Shown: positions 1 to 9,725 of the stretch, piece after piece
How positions within the stretch are numbered: the stretch's first letter is position 1
How the letters are laid out: each line of letters starts with the position of its first letter
Made by a program: the position numbers and the translations under genes
Assembly: GCA_019925095.2 (NCBI GenBank)
Contig: CM034413.1
Location: forward strand, 1,856,001-1,920,000
Direction of reading: 5' to 3'
Origin: Dendrolimus kikuchii
Lineage: Eukaryota > Arthropoda > Insecta > Lepidoptera > Lasiocampidae
Length of the DNA stretch: 64,000 nucleotides
Notes under the pieces: generated by a model
What the model saw: the letters and a program-made list of their open reading frames with translations, nothing else
Told to the model about the DNA's origin: nothing
Databases searched by the model: none

Positions 1-51
1 ATTCAGCCGAAATCCTGCATCATTCCTTACACTCTGCCAGTAGTGATGGTA

Positions 52-1344
52 CGAGGGCGACACTGATAGTTTTTAGAACGGGCCACTTTTAAAAAATATA
101 ATAAAAAAATAAGTTTAAATTTTGAAAATAGATCTCTTTGCTAATATTATTGAGTACTAATTTCATTCATTTGTCATTTGTTTTACGATTTGGCGGCAAA
201 TTGAAATTTGTCTGTGTCACGCCAGTATGAATTTAACGCGAGAAAATTTTCGTACTATGATTTTTTATGACTTTCGATGTCATTTAAGTCAACAAGAATG
301 TTATGACAGACTTCGATTGGCCTTTCACGATGAAGCCCCTTCTCGGGCCACTGTTTCTAACTGGTTTAATGAGTTTAAATGTGGTCGCACCAATCTCAAC
401 GATGCTCTGCGTGAGGGACGGCCTTCTACGGCGACGACTGAAGATAACATTAGTGTTCTGCGGTGTATGATAGAGACTGATCCAAGAGTAACCTATCAGC
501 AGATTCGGACAAGTTTAGGCATCGGTATGACTCAAGTGCACAAAATCCTCCACGAACATTTAGCCGTTAGGAAGCTTTGTGCCCGGTGGATACCTCATTA
601 TTTGACTGAGGCCCAAAAACTCCGTCGTGTTGATTGGTGCCGTGAGATGATACAAATATTTAACGGAGGTGACTCAAAAGCTGTGTTCGACATACTTACG
701 GGTAACGAAAGCTGGATTTATTGCTGTGATCCGGAAACCAAAAGACAATCTGCTCAGTGGGTGTTGCCTTCCGAGGAGTTGCCAACTAAATTGAAGAGAG
801 GTCGAAGTGTAGGAAAAAATATGGTGGCCTCATTCTTTGGAAGGACCGGTCATTATGCGACAATTGTTTTAGAAGATTAAAAGTCAGTTACTGCAGAGTG
901 GTATACTAACAAATGTTTGCCACTTCTCTTGGAAAAAGTTCGAGAGAAACGACCTCGCAGTAGGATCCTCCTTCACCACGACAACGCCTCCTCGCACACC
1001 GCCGGGCGAACGATCGACTATTTGGCGTCGTCAGACGTGGAATTGCTGGGTCAACCGCCATATAGCCCCGACGTCGCACCTTGCGATTTTTATTTATTCC
1101 CGAAAATAAAAGAAAAACTTCGAGGAAAACATTTTATGGACGCCAAGGAAGCAGTGGCTGCGTTCCAGAAGGCCATCGAAGAGACCCCTAAGGACGAGTG
1201 GGTAAAGTGCTTTTCTCAGTGGTTCTATCGAATGCAGCGATGTATTGATGTGAACGGAAACTATTTTGAAAAGATATAATAAAAATAATAACTTGCTAGT
1301 TTGCTCAGTTTTTGAGTTTCTAAGAACTTTCAGTGTCACCCTCG
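52..1344 (+). mobile_element. Complete mariner element (mariner-1), inactive
   Basis: A 1.29-kb cut-and-paste DNA transposon. The ends form terminal inverted repeats of about 27 bp (52-78 and 1318-1344, starting CGAGGG), with a few mismatches. Both ends are flanked by TA (50-51 and 1345-1346), the target duplication of the Tc1/mariner superfamily. The inside holds one transposase gene and no other cargo. The length is normal for mariner, so the element is structurally complete. The coding lesions described in the next entry make it dead. Confidence 0.93.
227..1279 (+). pseudogene. Mariner transposase, one in-frame stop and a mutated catalytic residue
   Basis: The frame runs 350 codons from the ATG at 227, close to the usual mariner length of about 345. 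An N-terminal helix-turn-helix DNA-binding half (residues 1-110) precedes the DD34D catalytic half. The frame is interrupted only by TAA at 878-880 (codon 218); coding resumes in the same frame as KSVTAEWYTNKCLPLL. The second and third catalytic aspartates are visible in HHDNASSHTA (residue 252) and SPDVAPCDFYLF (residue 287), 34 residues apart. The first is replaced: the family motif TGDE(T/S)W reads TGNESW, with Asn at residue 160. A stop plus loss of a metal-binding Asp rules out activity. The start fits the family's N-terminus. Confidence 0.93.
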
Positions 1345-1469
1345 TAAGCGTTCAATTATTTCTACATATTTCGCTAGGATTTGAGAGGCGGCATCAGGTG
1401 AACAAAGGGTCAGGGTTTGCTCCAGCTAAGTAGAGGTTCATATCCGTTGAAGTGTCTTTTTGTAATGCC

Positions 1470-1649
1470 CAAGTAAAAATGTGAAAAGAATCAAGGGGAT
1501 AATTCGGACCAGGAGATCCCGGCTAATCTTTGAAACGGCTGGACCGATTTTGATGGGACTTTCACTGGCAGATAGAGCTGATGTCATAAGGAGTACCTTA
1601 GGTACTTCTTACAAAACAAACTCTCTTACAAAGTCGCGAGCACAGCTAG
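1470..1649 (+). mobile_element. Helitron-like 3' end fragment
   Basis: Sequence of the type CGGCTGGACCGATTTTGATG, frequent in insect non-autonomous repeats, ends in GCACAGCTAG followed by T. Helitrons end in CTRR and insert between A and T, which fits. The 60-codon open frame across it looks accidental. No 5' end was found. Confidence 0.5.
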
Positions 1650-1876
1650 TAAGTAATAAATAAATAAAAATGTAAAATAGCATTAGAAGATGTAACAAGA
1701 CAAGAGCATACTAGCGTAAAAAGGTTTTGATAAAAAGAGTAACAATAAAAAGAGATAACTGAATAAAAAATGAAACAAAACATAATAAAAAGCATATATA
1801 AAAAAATATACAAGGCCAGACAAAACCTGTTCGTCCGGTGGTAGGGAAAACAAGAAAAACATTTTTTATTCTTTAT

Positions 1877-2140
1877 CTAGCTGATGCCCGTGATTTCGTC
1901 CGCGCGGTGCGGTTTTTTAACTATCCCACGGGAACTGTTTAATTTTTCGGGATCAAAAGTATCCTATATGTTGACCAGAGATATAAGCTACCACCATACA
2001 AAATTTCATTTAAATCGGTACAGTCGTTTCGGAGATTAGCCGGTACAAACAGACAGACAGAGAAACAAAAAATTTAAAAAAAATGTAAATTAGTTCTATT
2101 TCACTTCTTACATCCCCCTGACTCGGTTTTTAGCATTTTT
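1877..2140 (-). mobile_element. Helitron-like repeat, 3' end at 1877
   Basis: On the minus strand the element ends in GGGCATCAGCTAG next to T, with a GC-rich segment (CCGCGCGGACGAAATC) just inside. Its body carries TTCGGAGATTAGCCGGTAC and a CAGACAGACAGA run common in lepidopteran Helitron-like elements. The 5' end is unclear. Confidence 0.55.
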
Positions 2141-2336
2141 TTTCATTGTACAGAAATTCGACCTCTGCAATTTTATTACATGTATAGATTTAAATTATAC
2201 TGAACCCAAAAAATAAGATTCTTCCAGTATTTTTTCCACGTGTTCACGTATGTCAAGTGGCTGTTAGCTCCGACTTACGCCGAAATACTTGCTGAGCGTA
2301 TTTTTTGTTTTTTCTATACGAATATGTTGACCAACA

Positions 2337-2404
2337 TATTGTTGCGAGTTGCGGGACTCGAATTAAAATGCCGTTCGAATTATTATAGCGTTTGTTAGAA
2401 CTCG
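2337..2404 (+). mobile_element. MITE-T copy 1, 5' end only
   Basis: The first 68 bp of the MITE-T family (described at 49402), starting TTGCGAGTTGCGGGACTCG. It is cut where RTE-A copy 1 begins; no continuation is seen past that LINE. Confidence 0.7.
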
Positions 2405-2570
2405 TGATCGTGTACTAGCAGAAGGTGATGTCAGGAGCCTTAAGAACAGACGAACGTGCATGACAAGAGCTATGAATGTCAAAGAAGCAAGTGAGGTGTG
2501 TAAGAATAAGCCTGAATAGCGCTCCGTTGTTCGTGCCTACCCCGCAAGGGGACTGACGTGAAGTTATGTA
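2405..2570 (+). mobile_element. RTE-A LINE 3' end, copy 1
   Basis: A 5'-truncated non-LTR retrotransposon tail encoding the last ~50 codons of the RTE-A ORF. A stop replaces a Trp codon in the PEWRSVVRAYPARELA motif, which reads CCTGAATAG. It ends in the family's short ATGT tail. No target duplication was found. Confidence 0.82.
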
Positions 2571-2659
2571 TGTATATTATGATATTTAAAAACAATTGAA
2601 TTTATATGAAACTGTCCTAAGCTGTATCGAATCCAACGCAAAAAGAATCATGGAAATCG

Positions 2660-2790
2660 GTTCAGAAACAAGAAAGAAGTACATGATGATTTGTGGTGTG
2701 ACAGCGGACGTATGCCAGAATAGAGAAGCAAGGAAGAAAAAGACGTGTTGTACTGACCCCAAATAATTAGAAGAAAATGAAAAATATATT
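2660..2790 (+). mobile_element. RTE-B LINE 3' fragment
   Basis: A short degenerate tail. It can be read as MMICGVTADVCQNRE followed by CCTDPK and a stop, the C-terminus seen better at 5731-6080. Confidence 0.5.
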
Positions 2791-2869
2791 TTTTTTTAAT
2801 AAAAACAAAACCACTTTAGAATAAAAAAGCAAAAAATAAACATTTTCAATAACATCTTTGATGGCAAGT

Positions 2870-3590
2870 AAAATGTAAAAAAACAAATTTGCAAAATATA
2901 GTAAAATTTATGTGTTATTTGGCACCGACTTCAAGATGTAATAAAAACTATTTATTTTCTGCTTTTTAGTTTGAAGTCGGTTTTATTTTTGTTAAATTAA
3001 AAAAAAACTACTTTTTAGTTTTTTTTTTATTGCATGAGTTCAGCAGACAGGCAGACGGCCCACTTGATGGAAAGCAGCTACCATTGCCTATGGACATTTG
3101 CAACACCAAAAGTGCTACAAATGCGCTGCTGCTCTCTTAAGGGAGACTGGAACCTGGTCACTAATGCCGGAACACAACTCAAGGTTGTTATAGCGGCATA
3201 CTCTAGACCAGGGGTGGTAGCCATCCAGTTGGGCAAATACCCTACCACCTGGCAAATCAAGTATTAGTTGCCCAAATACTTGAATAGCTTTACAAATAAT
3301 ATATTAGGCGCCTGTAGAAATTCTAATACTGGCACGCGTATACAAGTTTGCCTTTAGTTGAGTGTAGGCGCTCTTTAGCAACGGTTGCCCTCGATTTCCC
3401 TAGGATCTACTTCTCAGATCTTGACTTACTCACAACGGGACTACTTAAGGAATATACTCTTTCATGTAAAAAAATAATTGAAAATCTGTCTAAAAATCAC
3501 GAAGAAATCGCGTAACAAACATACAAAGAAGAAAACAACACAGTCGAATTGAGAACCTCCTTTTTAAAGTCGGTTAAAGAGAGATTTATA
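2870..3590 (+). mobile_element. EL-S repeat copy 1, split by SINE-A
   Basis: Two halves (2870-3019 and 3256-3590) match the uninterrupted copy at 14165-14645. Shared landmarks are TTTGAAGTCGGTTTT, ACTTGAATAGCTTTACAAAT, GGCACGCGTATACAA, and an end in GAACCTCC then AAAGTCGGTTAAA. No coding potential was seen. The superfamily is not known to me. The SINE interruption shows EL-S was there first. Confidence 0.6.
3020..3255 (-). mobile_element. SINE-A copy, 5' truncated
   Basis: Poly(T) at 3020-3030 is the complement of the poly(A) tail. The copy lacks the first ~80 bp of the family, stopping at the CCACCTGG motif. It lies inside an EL-S repeat. Confidence 0.8.
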
Positions 3591-3850
3591 TCGTCAGTGT
3601 AGAGTAGAGCAGATTTAGAAGAAGAAGATTAAGGTGGTATGGGCATGTAATTAGGAGGGATGAAAGTCATGTGACATAAAGAATTTTAAACTGCAAGATT
3701 GATGAGCAAAAAGGTAAAGGACCAAAAAGAGATGAATAGATTATCTGAAGGATGATATGATGATTTGTGGTGTGATAGACGTATGGTCAGAATAGAGGAG
3801 TGTGGTAAGAAAAGACATATTGCCCGAGCCTAAATAATTGGGAGAAGGTA
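3590..3850 (+). mobile_element. RTE-B LINE 3' fragment, degenerate
   Basis: Matches the RTE-B C-terminus (RWYGHVIRRDESHVT, then KKRWMD-like) with several frameshifts and stops. It ends near GCCTAAATAATTGGGAGA, as the other RTE-B tails do. Confidence 0.6.
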
Positions 3851-4159
3851 AAAGAAGAGAGAGAGAAGAGAGATATGGATCCGTGTCTGAAGTGGTACGT
3901 TCAGATCCCATGCCCGTAGATCCATATGGGTCCGGTTCCAACCCTCGAAAACTATGGTCACCGGAGTCTAGAACTTGTTTGGCGGCAACATCAATCAAAA
4001 CGTTAATGACGTCACAGCTTCCCTTACAAAAACACCCTTAGTCGGATACCATTATTTTTTCACAAAAACTAGTTCAAGTGGTTACAAGTTGGGGAAAGTT
4101 ATAATGGAATAATAAACGGTTAAATGAAGGTATTTGCGGTCGAAAATATATTAAAAGGT

Positions 4160-4450
4160 AAAAATAATCGGCCAAGGCTTTGTAGCCTTGACAGTAAGAG
4201 GCGACTAAAAAACCCACAGTCAGGTGGTAGGGTATTTGCTCGACTGGATGGCGACCCCTGGTCTAGAGTATGCCGCCATAACAATCTTGTGTTGTATTCC
4301 GGCATTAGTGACCAGGTTCTAGTCTCCCTTAAGAGAGCAGCAGCGCATTTGTAGCACCTTTGGTGTTGCAAATGTCCATAGGCGATGGTAACCGCTTTGC
4401 ATCAAGTGGGCCGTCTGCTTGTCTGCTGAACTCCTGTAATTAAAAAAAAA
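4160..4450 (+). mobile_element. SINE-A copy
   Basis: Near full length, but the first ~30 bp diverge from the usual CCGTGCAGGAACGG start. It ends in the LINE-H-like module and a poly(A) run at 4441-4450. Confidence 0.78.
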
Positions 4451-4616
4451 AGCCTCTGTGATCAGGTGGGCTATGCCTTTGTTACCCCAGTTCATTGGAT
4501 TGCAGAGGTTTCAATCCCGCGGAAATTTTCCCTGGAGCAACATTAAACTTCAACTAATTTCGACACAGTTTACACTAAAACCATAGCCTACCTTCTTTTT
4601 TAAATACTGCGGTACT

Positions 4617-4817
4617 TTGTTATTGCCATCTTTTAGATTGCAAAAAGTACTGTCCTCTTTCTTGGGGTTTGGTATACGCTTCTTCAATAAGATTCCGAGT
4701 GAAATGTTAGATCTGCCTTTCACTAAATTGAAAACTAAATTAAAAAGCATCTTGCTAAAAAAGGGATACTACACTATTGAAGAATACTTAAATGACAAAA
4801 ATTCATTTACATAGCAG
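4617..4817 (+). pseudogene. CR1-A reverse transcriptase, C-terminal 66 codons
   Basis: The open frame reads LLPSFRLQKVLSSFLGFGIR then FFNKIPSEML and a final GYYTIEEYLNDKNSFT before a TAG stop. The pattern of a short NKIP motif, a basic Lys-rich helix and a YY..EE(Y/F) ending is typical of CR1/Jockey LINE ORF2 C-termini, downstream of the RT catalytic domain. The catalytic part is absent because of 5' truncation, so this cannot be active. A frame 96% similar by eye lies at 16019-16205 on the other strand. Confidence 0.72.
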
Positions 4818-5045
4818 CTCGCTCCGACCTCTTATACTATATTTTGTATAACGTTTTACTCTTGCCAAGCTTGTAAGGAATTTATGGAGACATATTGCAG
4901 CATAACATTTTAGTACGTCATGTCATTATTATAACTATAACATTATTTTTCTTTCCTTTTATTGTCTTGGTCTTATTGAGTATGCATTGTTTGCTACAAC
5001 TCCATTAATTCTTCAAGAAGTAATTCTGTAACATACTTCTGTACG

Positions 5046-5387
5046 GAGAGAGAGAGTGTCGGGGTGAAGGTAAGGAAAGGAATGCTCCGGTGGTTCGGGC
5101 ATGTGGAAAGAATGCATGATGAAAGAATGACTAAACAGATATACAATGCAAAAGTGGATGGATGCAGAAGTCGTGGAAGGCCACGACACACCTTCCATGA
5201 TCAAATTGATCGTGTACTAGCAGAAGGTGATGTCAGGAGCCTTAATAACAGACGAGCGTGCATGACAAGAGTTATGAATGTCTAAGAGGCAAGTGAGGTG
5301 TGTAAGAATAAGCCTAAATGGCACTCTGTTGTTCGTGCCTACCCCGCAAGGGAACTGGCGTGAAGTTATATATGTATGTATGTATGT
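5046..5387 (+). mobile_element. RTE-A LINE 3' end, copy 2
   Basis: A perfect 11-bp target duplication, ACTTCTGTACG, flanks it (5035-5045 and 5388-5398). It encodes VGVKVRKGMLRWFGHVERM onward to near the ORF end, with one stop (GTCTAAGAG, 5281) in place of VKEA. The ATGT tail is at 5368-5387. It sits within the CR1-A 3' UTR. Confidence 0.92.
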
Positions 5388-5724
5388 ACTTCTGTACGAA
5401 ACTTATAAAAAGAAAGGATTTGAGATATAAATAGAATATGAAATATAAAGAAAAACAATATTTAGCTAGACGTGTTGCTGGGGAGTTTCTTGCCGCTTCT
5501 TCTCCTTTACAGCATTAACACGTTGCGAAGCGGTGTACTAATAGGAAGTAAAAATTAAATTTTAACTTACATGTATGACCTTCAAAAAGCGTTCTCCAGT
5601 GGAGTTTATTTTGAATAAAAACTTTTGAATTTGAATTTGAATATTTTATGTCCGGGACATAAAGTCGCACGGGAATTTTAAGTCAAGCGTAGACGAAGTC
5701 ACAGGTATATCCTAATTAATAATA

Positions 5725-6085
5725 ATAAAAGTGATAAACCATAAACGTCTGCACTCGGATGAGATGAAAATGTTAAGATGGATGTGTGTTGTTAGAGGAA
5801 TGGATAAGGTGAGAAATGAGTACATAAGAGGATTTGTGAAAGTTGCATCCGTGACTGAAAAATTGAGAGGAAGAAGATTTAGGTGGTATTGGCATATAAT
5901 GAGGAGGGATGAAAGTCACGTGACAAAGAGAATGTTAAACTACAAGATGGATGGGTACTAATGTAAAGGTAGACCAAAAAAGAGATGGATGGATGGTGTG
6001 ACAGAAGATCTATGTCAGAATAGAGGAGTGACGGAAAGGACATATTGTGCCGACCCCAAATAATTGGGATATGGTGGAAGAAAAG
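5725..6085 (+). pseudogene. RTE-B LINE C-terminal fragment
   Basis: The best of three RTE-B copies. The frame reads LHSDEMKMLRWMCVVRGMDK, then LRGRRFRWYWHIMRRDESHV, then a stop where a Gly/Arg is expected (GGGTACTAATGT, near 5959), then KGRPKKRWMDGV and YCADPK. This is the region after the RT domain in a LINE family widespread in insects; WYGHV..R corresponds to RTE-A WFGHVER. The Tyr-Trp substitution and the stop mark it as dead. Confidence 0.78.
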
Positions 6086-6297
6086 AGAGAATGATAACAA
6101 ATCGTCAGACAGACACACACACATTCAAGAGTAAAATCTAGTCGTGCATCAGAACCGACACACACAAGTGTGAGATATCCAGGCACTAACATGTTTATTT
6201 CCATTGATTAAGGATATTTATTTGCAGACACAATAAAATCAAACTTTCGCAACAATATTTGATACTGGACTAACCTTTTTATAAACTACCTGTATTA

Positions 6298-6674
6298 GTG
6301 ACGCTCGCGGACCGCGTTCGTAATACCTAAGTAAGAAAGAGAGTTGGTCTGAAAGAGAGTGTCGGGGTGAAGGTAAGGAAAGGAATGCTCCGGTGGTTCG
6401 GGCATGTGGAAAGAATGCATGATGAAAGAATGACTAAACAGATATACAATGCAAAAGTGGATGGATGCAGAAGTCGTGGAAGGCCACGACACACCTTCCA
6501 TGATCAAATTGATCGTGTACTAGCGGAGGGTGATGTCAGGAGCCTTAAGAACAGCCAAGAGTTATGAATGTCAAAGAAGCAAGTGAGGTGTCTAAGAATG
6601 GGCCTAAATGGCGCTCTGTTGTTCGTGCCTACCCCGCAAGGGAACTGGCGTGAAGTTATGTATGTATGTATGTA
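6298..6674 (+). mobile_element. RTE-A LINE 3' end, copy 3
   Basis: Starts at the codons for VTLADRVRN and runs to the ATGT tail. About 20 bp is missing after AAGAACAGCC (6555), which breaks the frame. GTATTA occurs at both ends (6292-6297, 6671-6676), a short possible target duplication. A longer duplication, ACCTGTATTA, brackets 6298-7518 (see findings). Confidence 0.85.
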
Positions 6675-6679
6675 TTAAT

Positions 6680-7100
6680 ATATTATAAGCGATCATCATA
6701 AGTTTGGTATTTATGCTATGCAATCGCGCGATGGAAATATTTGATAACTTATTCGCGCGAGTAAAGTTCCTACGAACGCGCGATCGAACAAATTGATGTC
6801 GAATATTTGTCCTAAATGACATTCGTGAAATAATCGCCCAGGTCGCAAATAGGTCCACATACTTCCCGAGACTAAAAACTGGGCATTTCCAAGGTCCAAA
6901 ATCATGTGAAGATTCATCTTCATGCGGCTGTTTTTGTGCAATTACTGCGTCATTAATTCGCGCGACGATCGTTTTTACGCAGAATATTACAACACTCATT
7001 TTTTGTTATAGCGCGATCATGCGATAGTCGCATCGCTTACTCACGCGATAATCGCGTAGTCGCGTTGTATTAGGACGGCGCCTTACAGTATACTTTACTA
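6680..7100. repeat. Unclassified element rich in CGCGAT/ATCGCG motifs
   Basis: No gene. Short palindromic motifs recur: AATCGCGCGATGG, ACGCGCGATCG, CGCGCGACGATCG, GCGCGATCATGCGATAG and CGCGATAATCGCG. Such repeats are typical subterminal transposase-binding sites of a DNA transposon. No TIR pair was identified. Confidence 0.45.
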
Positions 7101-7132
7101 CTCGTACATTTGCCTGAACAACTTAAAGAATA

Positions 7133-7231
7133 TTGTTACAACCTAGGCTCCGACAAAGACAAATTCCACGTACAGATCTATAGAAGCACATTTTATTACC
7201 TGTCGGAATTTGAACTAGTTGTAATTCTTTT
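7133..7231 (-). mobile_element. MITE-T fragment, 3' end
   Basis: Matches the 3' terminal ~100 bp of MITE-T in reverse, from ATTGTTACAACCTAGGC to GAACTAGTTGTAATTCTTTT. The closest relative is the copy at 61137-61655. Confidence 0.68.
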
Positions 7232-7341
7232 TAGGGGGTCATGTCAGAAGCGTGCTCGTCGCGATCCCCGCTGGCCCAGAGGGCCACAATTCTGGCCAGA
7301 GCTCACACAGGTGCAGTGCACAATAGGGCGTCCCAATAATA

Positions 7342-7518
7342 ATCAAATTGATCGTGTACTAGCAGAAGGTGATGTCAGGAGCCTTAAGAACAGACGAGCG
7401 TGCGTGACAAGAGCTATGAATGTCAAAGCAAGTGAGGTGTGTAAGAATAAGCCTGAATGGCGCTCTGTTGTTCGTGCCTACCCCGCAAGGGAAGTTGCGT
7501 GAATTTATGTATGTATGT
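7342..7518 (+). mobile_element. RTE-A LINE 3' end, copy 4
   Basis: Truncated at ATCAAATTGATCGTG, one of several copies that begin at this point. One codon is lost in VK(E)ASEV. It ends in the ATGT tail. Confidence 0.85.
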
Positions 7519-8015
7519 ACCTGTATTAACAATATCAACATATAGTACAATAAGTTATTTGCCGTGACGAGGACTGGTGCACTTAGGTATTATTCCCGGA
7601 ATAGACTGCAATTGTTGGTATGCAATATGTCATATGACGAGCGTTCGAGTGTTTCAATTGAAAAAGTTGAGGGGTTGATACGTTGCATGACTGCTACTAG
7701 TGAAGTGTTCCATATTTGCCAATTACACTCAGGGCATGTCCACGTAGTGAGGCGGGCGCGGTGGCGGGCGCAGTCACGAAATATCAAGCATGTGACATAA
7801 TAAAGCGTTACGAAGCAATATTACATATTACATACATACGTATAATTAAAAATATAATTACATAGAGACGAGATACGGAAAAAAGCTAAACTAACTTAAA
7901 AATAAGATTAAATACAAAAATAAACTAAGTAATAAATAGTAAGACAATCCTATAAATAAACCTTGTAGCGGGTAATATAATAATACGATTATATTATATC
8001 ACATACGTGTATTAA

Positions 8016-8020
<5 letters not shown>

Positions 8021-8073
<53 letters not shown>
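8021..8073. repeat. TA dinucleotide microsatellite
   Basis: About 53 bp of uninterrupted TA directly upstream of a LINE fragment. Confidence 0.97.
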
Positions 8074-8074
<1 letters not shown>

Positions 8075-8077
<3 letters not shown>

Positions 8078-8478
8078 GTGGTTGCCAATTCGATTGCGCC
8101 GGAATACTCACATCCTTGCTTTACTCTATAATATTTTATTTGTCCCTAATACTCCTGATTACCTTAAACAAAATTTTGAATTTCTTTCGTGCTCTCATAA
8201 TTTACGCCCTTCTACTAAACTTAAATTGAACACTCCTGCGCATAACTCAACTTTTTATAACAATTCTTTTACTGTTAAGGCTATACAGCTCTGGAACGCG
8301 CTTCCTGTTACAATCAGACAAGCAAAATCGCTAGCGATATTTAAAACTATGATCAAAAAATACTACCTGTCGTTGGAATATAATATTTAAATTCACTTAT
8401 AAACATTTATATATTTTGTAGATATGTATTTGTATGGTATGTATATTAAGTATATATCTATGTAATATATAATATTTC

Positions 8479-8522
<44 letters not shown>

Positions 8523-8714
8523 GTATGTATTTATTATTAAAATGTAAGTATTTTGTACTATATGTTACGTATACCACCATCGCCATTATCATCTCAATTC
8601 ATTTCTGGGGTTGTCTGGAAGAGATCGCTTTTTAGCGATAAGACCGCCCTTTGTACATAACTAGATATAATTTTAGTCTTTAAGTTCATATTTGTATTGG
8701 TGTACAATAAAGAG

Positions 8715-8740
<26 letters not shown>
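8075..8740 (+). mobile_element. LINE-J 3' end
   Basis: The C-terminal RT codons (8082-8390) are followed by a 3' UTR with an AT microsatellite (8484-8521), the landmark TGGAAGAGATCGCTTTTTAG then CGATAAGACCGCCC, AATAAAG at about 8706, and a terminal ATCT tetranucleotide run. The same UTR landmark recurs at 27428 (minus), 38262 and 56795. Confidence 0.72.
8082..8390 (+). pseudogene. LINE-J reverse transcriptase, C-terminal ~102 codons
   Basis: The frame reads PIRLRRNTHILALLYNILFV and, toward the end, FTVKAIQLWNALPVTIRQAK then FKTMIKKYYL before TAA. The motif (L)WNALP..IR....L..FK..(I/L)KK is characteristic of the segment after the RT domain in Jockey/CR1-type LINEs. No catalytic FADD box is present. 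The ATG at 8082 is internal to the original ORF and not a real start. Confidence 0.72.
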
Positions 8741-8745
<5 letters not shown>

Positions 8746-8750
8746 TATAA

Positions 8751-9140
8751 CCTTCCCGGTGCACTGCGTGATGAGTCCTCCACTTCTGTTTCACAAAACT
8801 CCAAGCCCAATTTTGAGAAGAGGAAAAGGAACCCAAAACGTTGGTTATATGCACTAAATATATGTAGAAGATTTCAACAAAATAATCTTAATAAATGTTA
8901 AGTTACGAGCAAAACTTTCTATTATCGACGTGTTGGTGGTTCGAAAAATCTATCACGAATGCATGACCCACCGAGCACCGATGTGCTGTCAAAACGCCGG
9001 CCCGCGAGCCGTCGCGACCGGTTGCTTAGACCACTAAAAGCTAGTGCGGTAACGCGGCGATGCCCGCGTTTATTATTTTAATATTATATTTTAAATTTTA
9101 ATATTTATTTTTAAATATTTATCTAATGTTACGTTACAAT
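8751..9140. other. Unassigned stretch
   Basis: A 50-codon open frame (about 8751-8900, basic, no match recognised) and then AT-rich DNA with a GC-rich block near 8990-9060. Nothing else is identifiable. Confidence 0.4.
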
Positions 9141-9144
9141 CTAG

Positions 9145-9323
9145 CTTAAAAAAAAAACCTGTATCAAAGTCCGTCCAGCCCCACCCGACCACTGTCGCTG
9201 GGCATTGTACCTAGAAGGCTGGCAGCATTACCTCGCTGGATACAGAGGCTAATCCTTTGAGCGAGGTAAGCTCCAGCCTTCCGGTCTCTTGTTGTATCGA
9301 CCAGACGTTTTTTAATATTTTTA
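9145..9323 (-). pseudogene. LINE-V C-terminal fragment, copy 1
   Basis: On the minus strand it encodes the last ~50 codons of LINE-V (LAQRISLCIQRGNAAS then a short tail), nearly identical to 20541-20720. It abuts LINE-H at 9323 in the opposite orientation. Confidence 0.68.
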
Positions 9324-9725
9324 AGCAATTAACAGGAACTTCTAGGAGAGACTTCGCGTCTCTCTGCGTATTCTACCGACTGTGTAACGGGGAATGTTCC
9401 GAGGAACTGTTTAGAATGGTGCTTTTGTTCTCTTTTTACCATCGCACCGCTCGCCATCGGTTGGGAGTTCATCCCCACTTCCTTGAGCTACTTCGCTCAA
9501 GTACGCAACGGTTCTGTAGAACATTTCTCTTGCGTATCGTGGGGTTTGGAATGAGCTTTCCCACTACGATATGAATTTTTTTTTAAAGCGTGTCATAAAA
9601 TTTCTTTGCGGCCGGCAGCGCGTTGGTATCATCTCTAGTGTTGTAAACGTCTATAGGCGACGGTAACCGCTTTCCATCAGGTGGGCCGTCAGCCTGTCTG
9701 ATGCACTCCAGCTATATAAATAAAA
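9324..9725 (+). pseudogene. LINE-H reverse transcriptase C-terminus plus 3' UTR
   Basis: The frame reads TSRRDFASLCVFYRLCNGEC, then HHRTARHRLG (here YHRTARHRLG) and RSSTQRFCRTFLLR, the well-known segment after the RT domain of a Jockey/CR1-type LINE. The frame is interrupted near 9572, then continues as FLKRVIKFLCGRQRVG and ends VVNVYRRR with TAA at 9663-9665. The 3' UTR GGTAACCGCTTTCCATCAGG to about 9725 ends ATATAAATAAAA. This terminal module matches the 3' end of SINE-A, making LINE-H the likely retrotransposition partner. Confidence 0.75.

Larger units (their letters stand above)
4555..5645 (+). mobile_element. CR1-A LINE 3' end, copy 1, with nested RTE-A
   Basis: The C-terminal codons of a CR1/Jockey-type reverse transcriptase, then about 0.5 kb of 3' UTR, ending in a TTTGAA hexamer repeat (about 5625-5643), the sort of short-repeat tail CR1 elements have. 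RTE-A (5046-5387) interrupts the 3' UTR. The same UTR landmarks (GTGTTGCTGGGGAGTTTCTT, ACACGTTGCGAAGCGGTGTA) recur inverted at 14842-16222 and alone at 37008. The 5' end of the element is missing. Confidence 0.75.

Noticed and set aside
8021..8740. AT microsatellites as replication origin or promoter
   Set aside because: They sit at LINE and SINE borders, where tails commonly seed such repeats.
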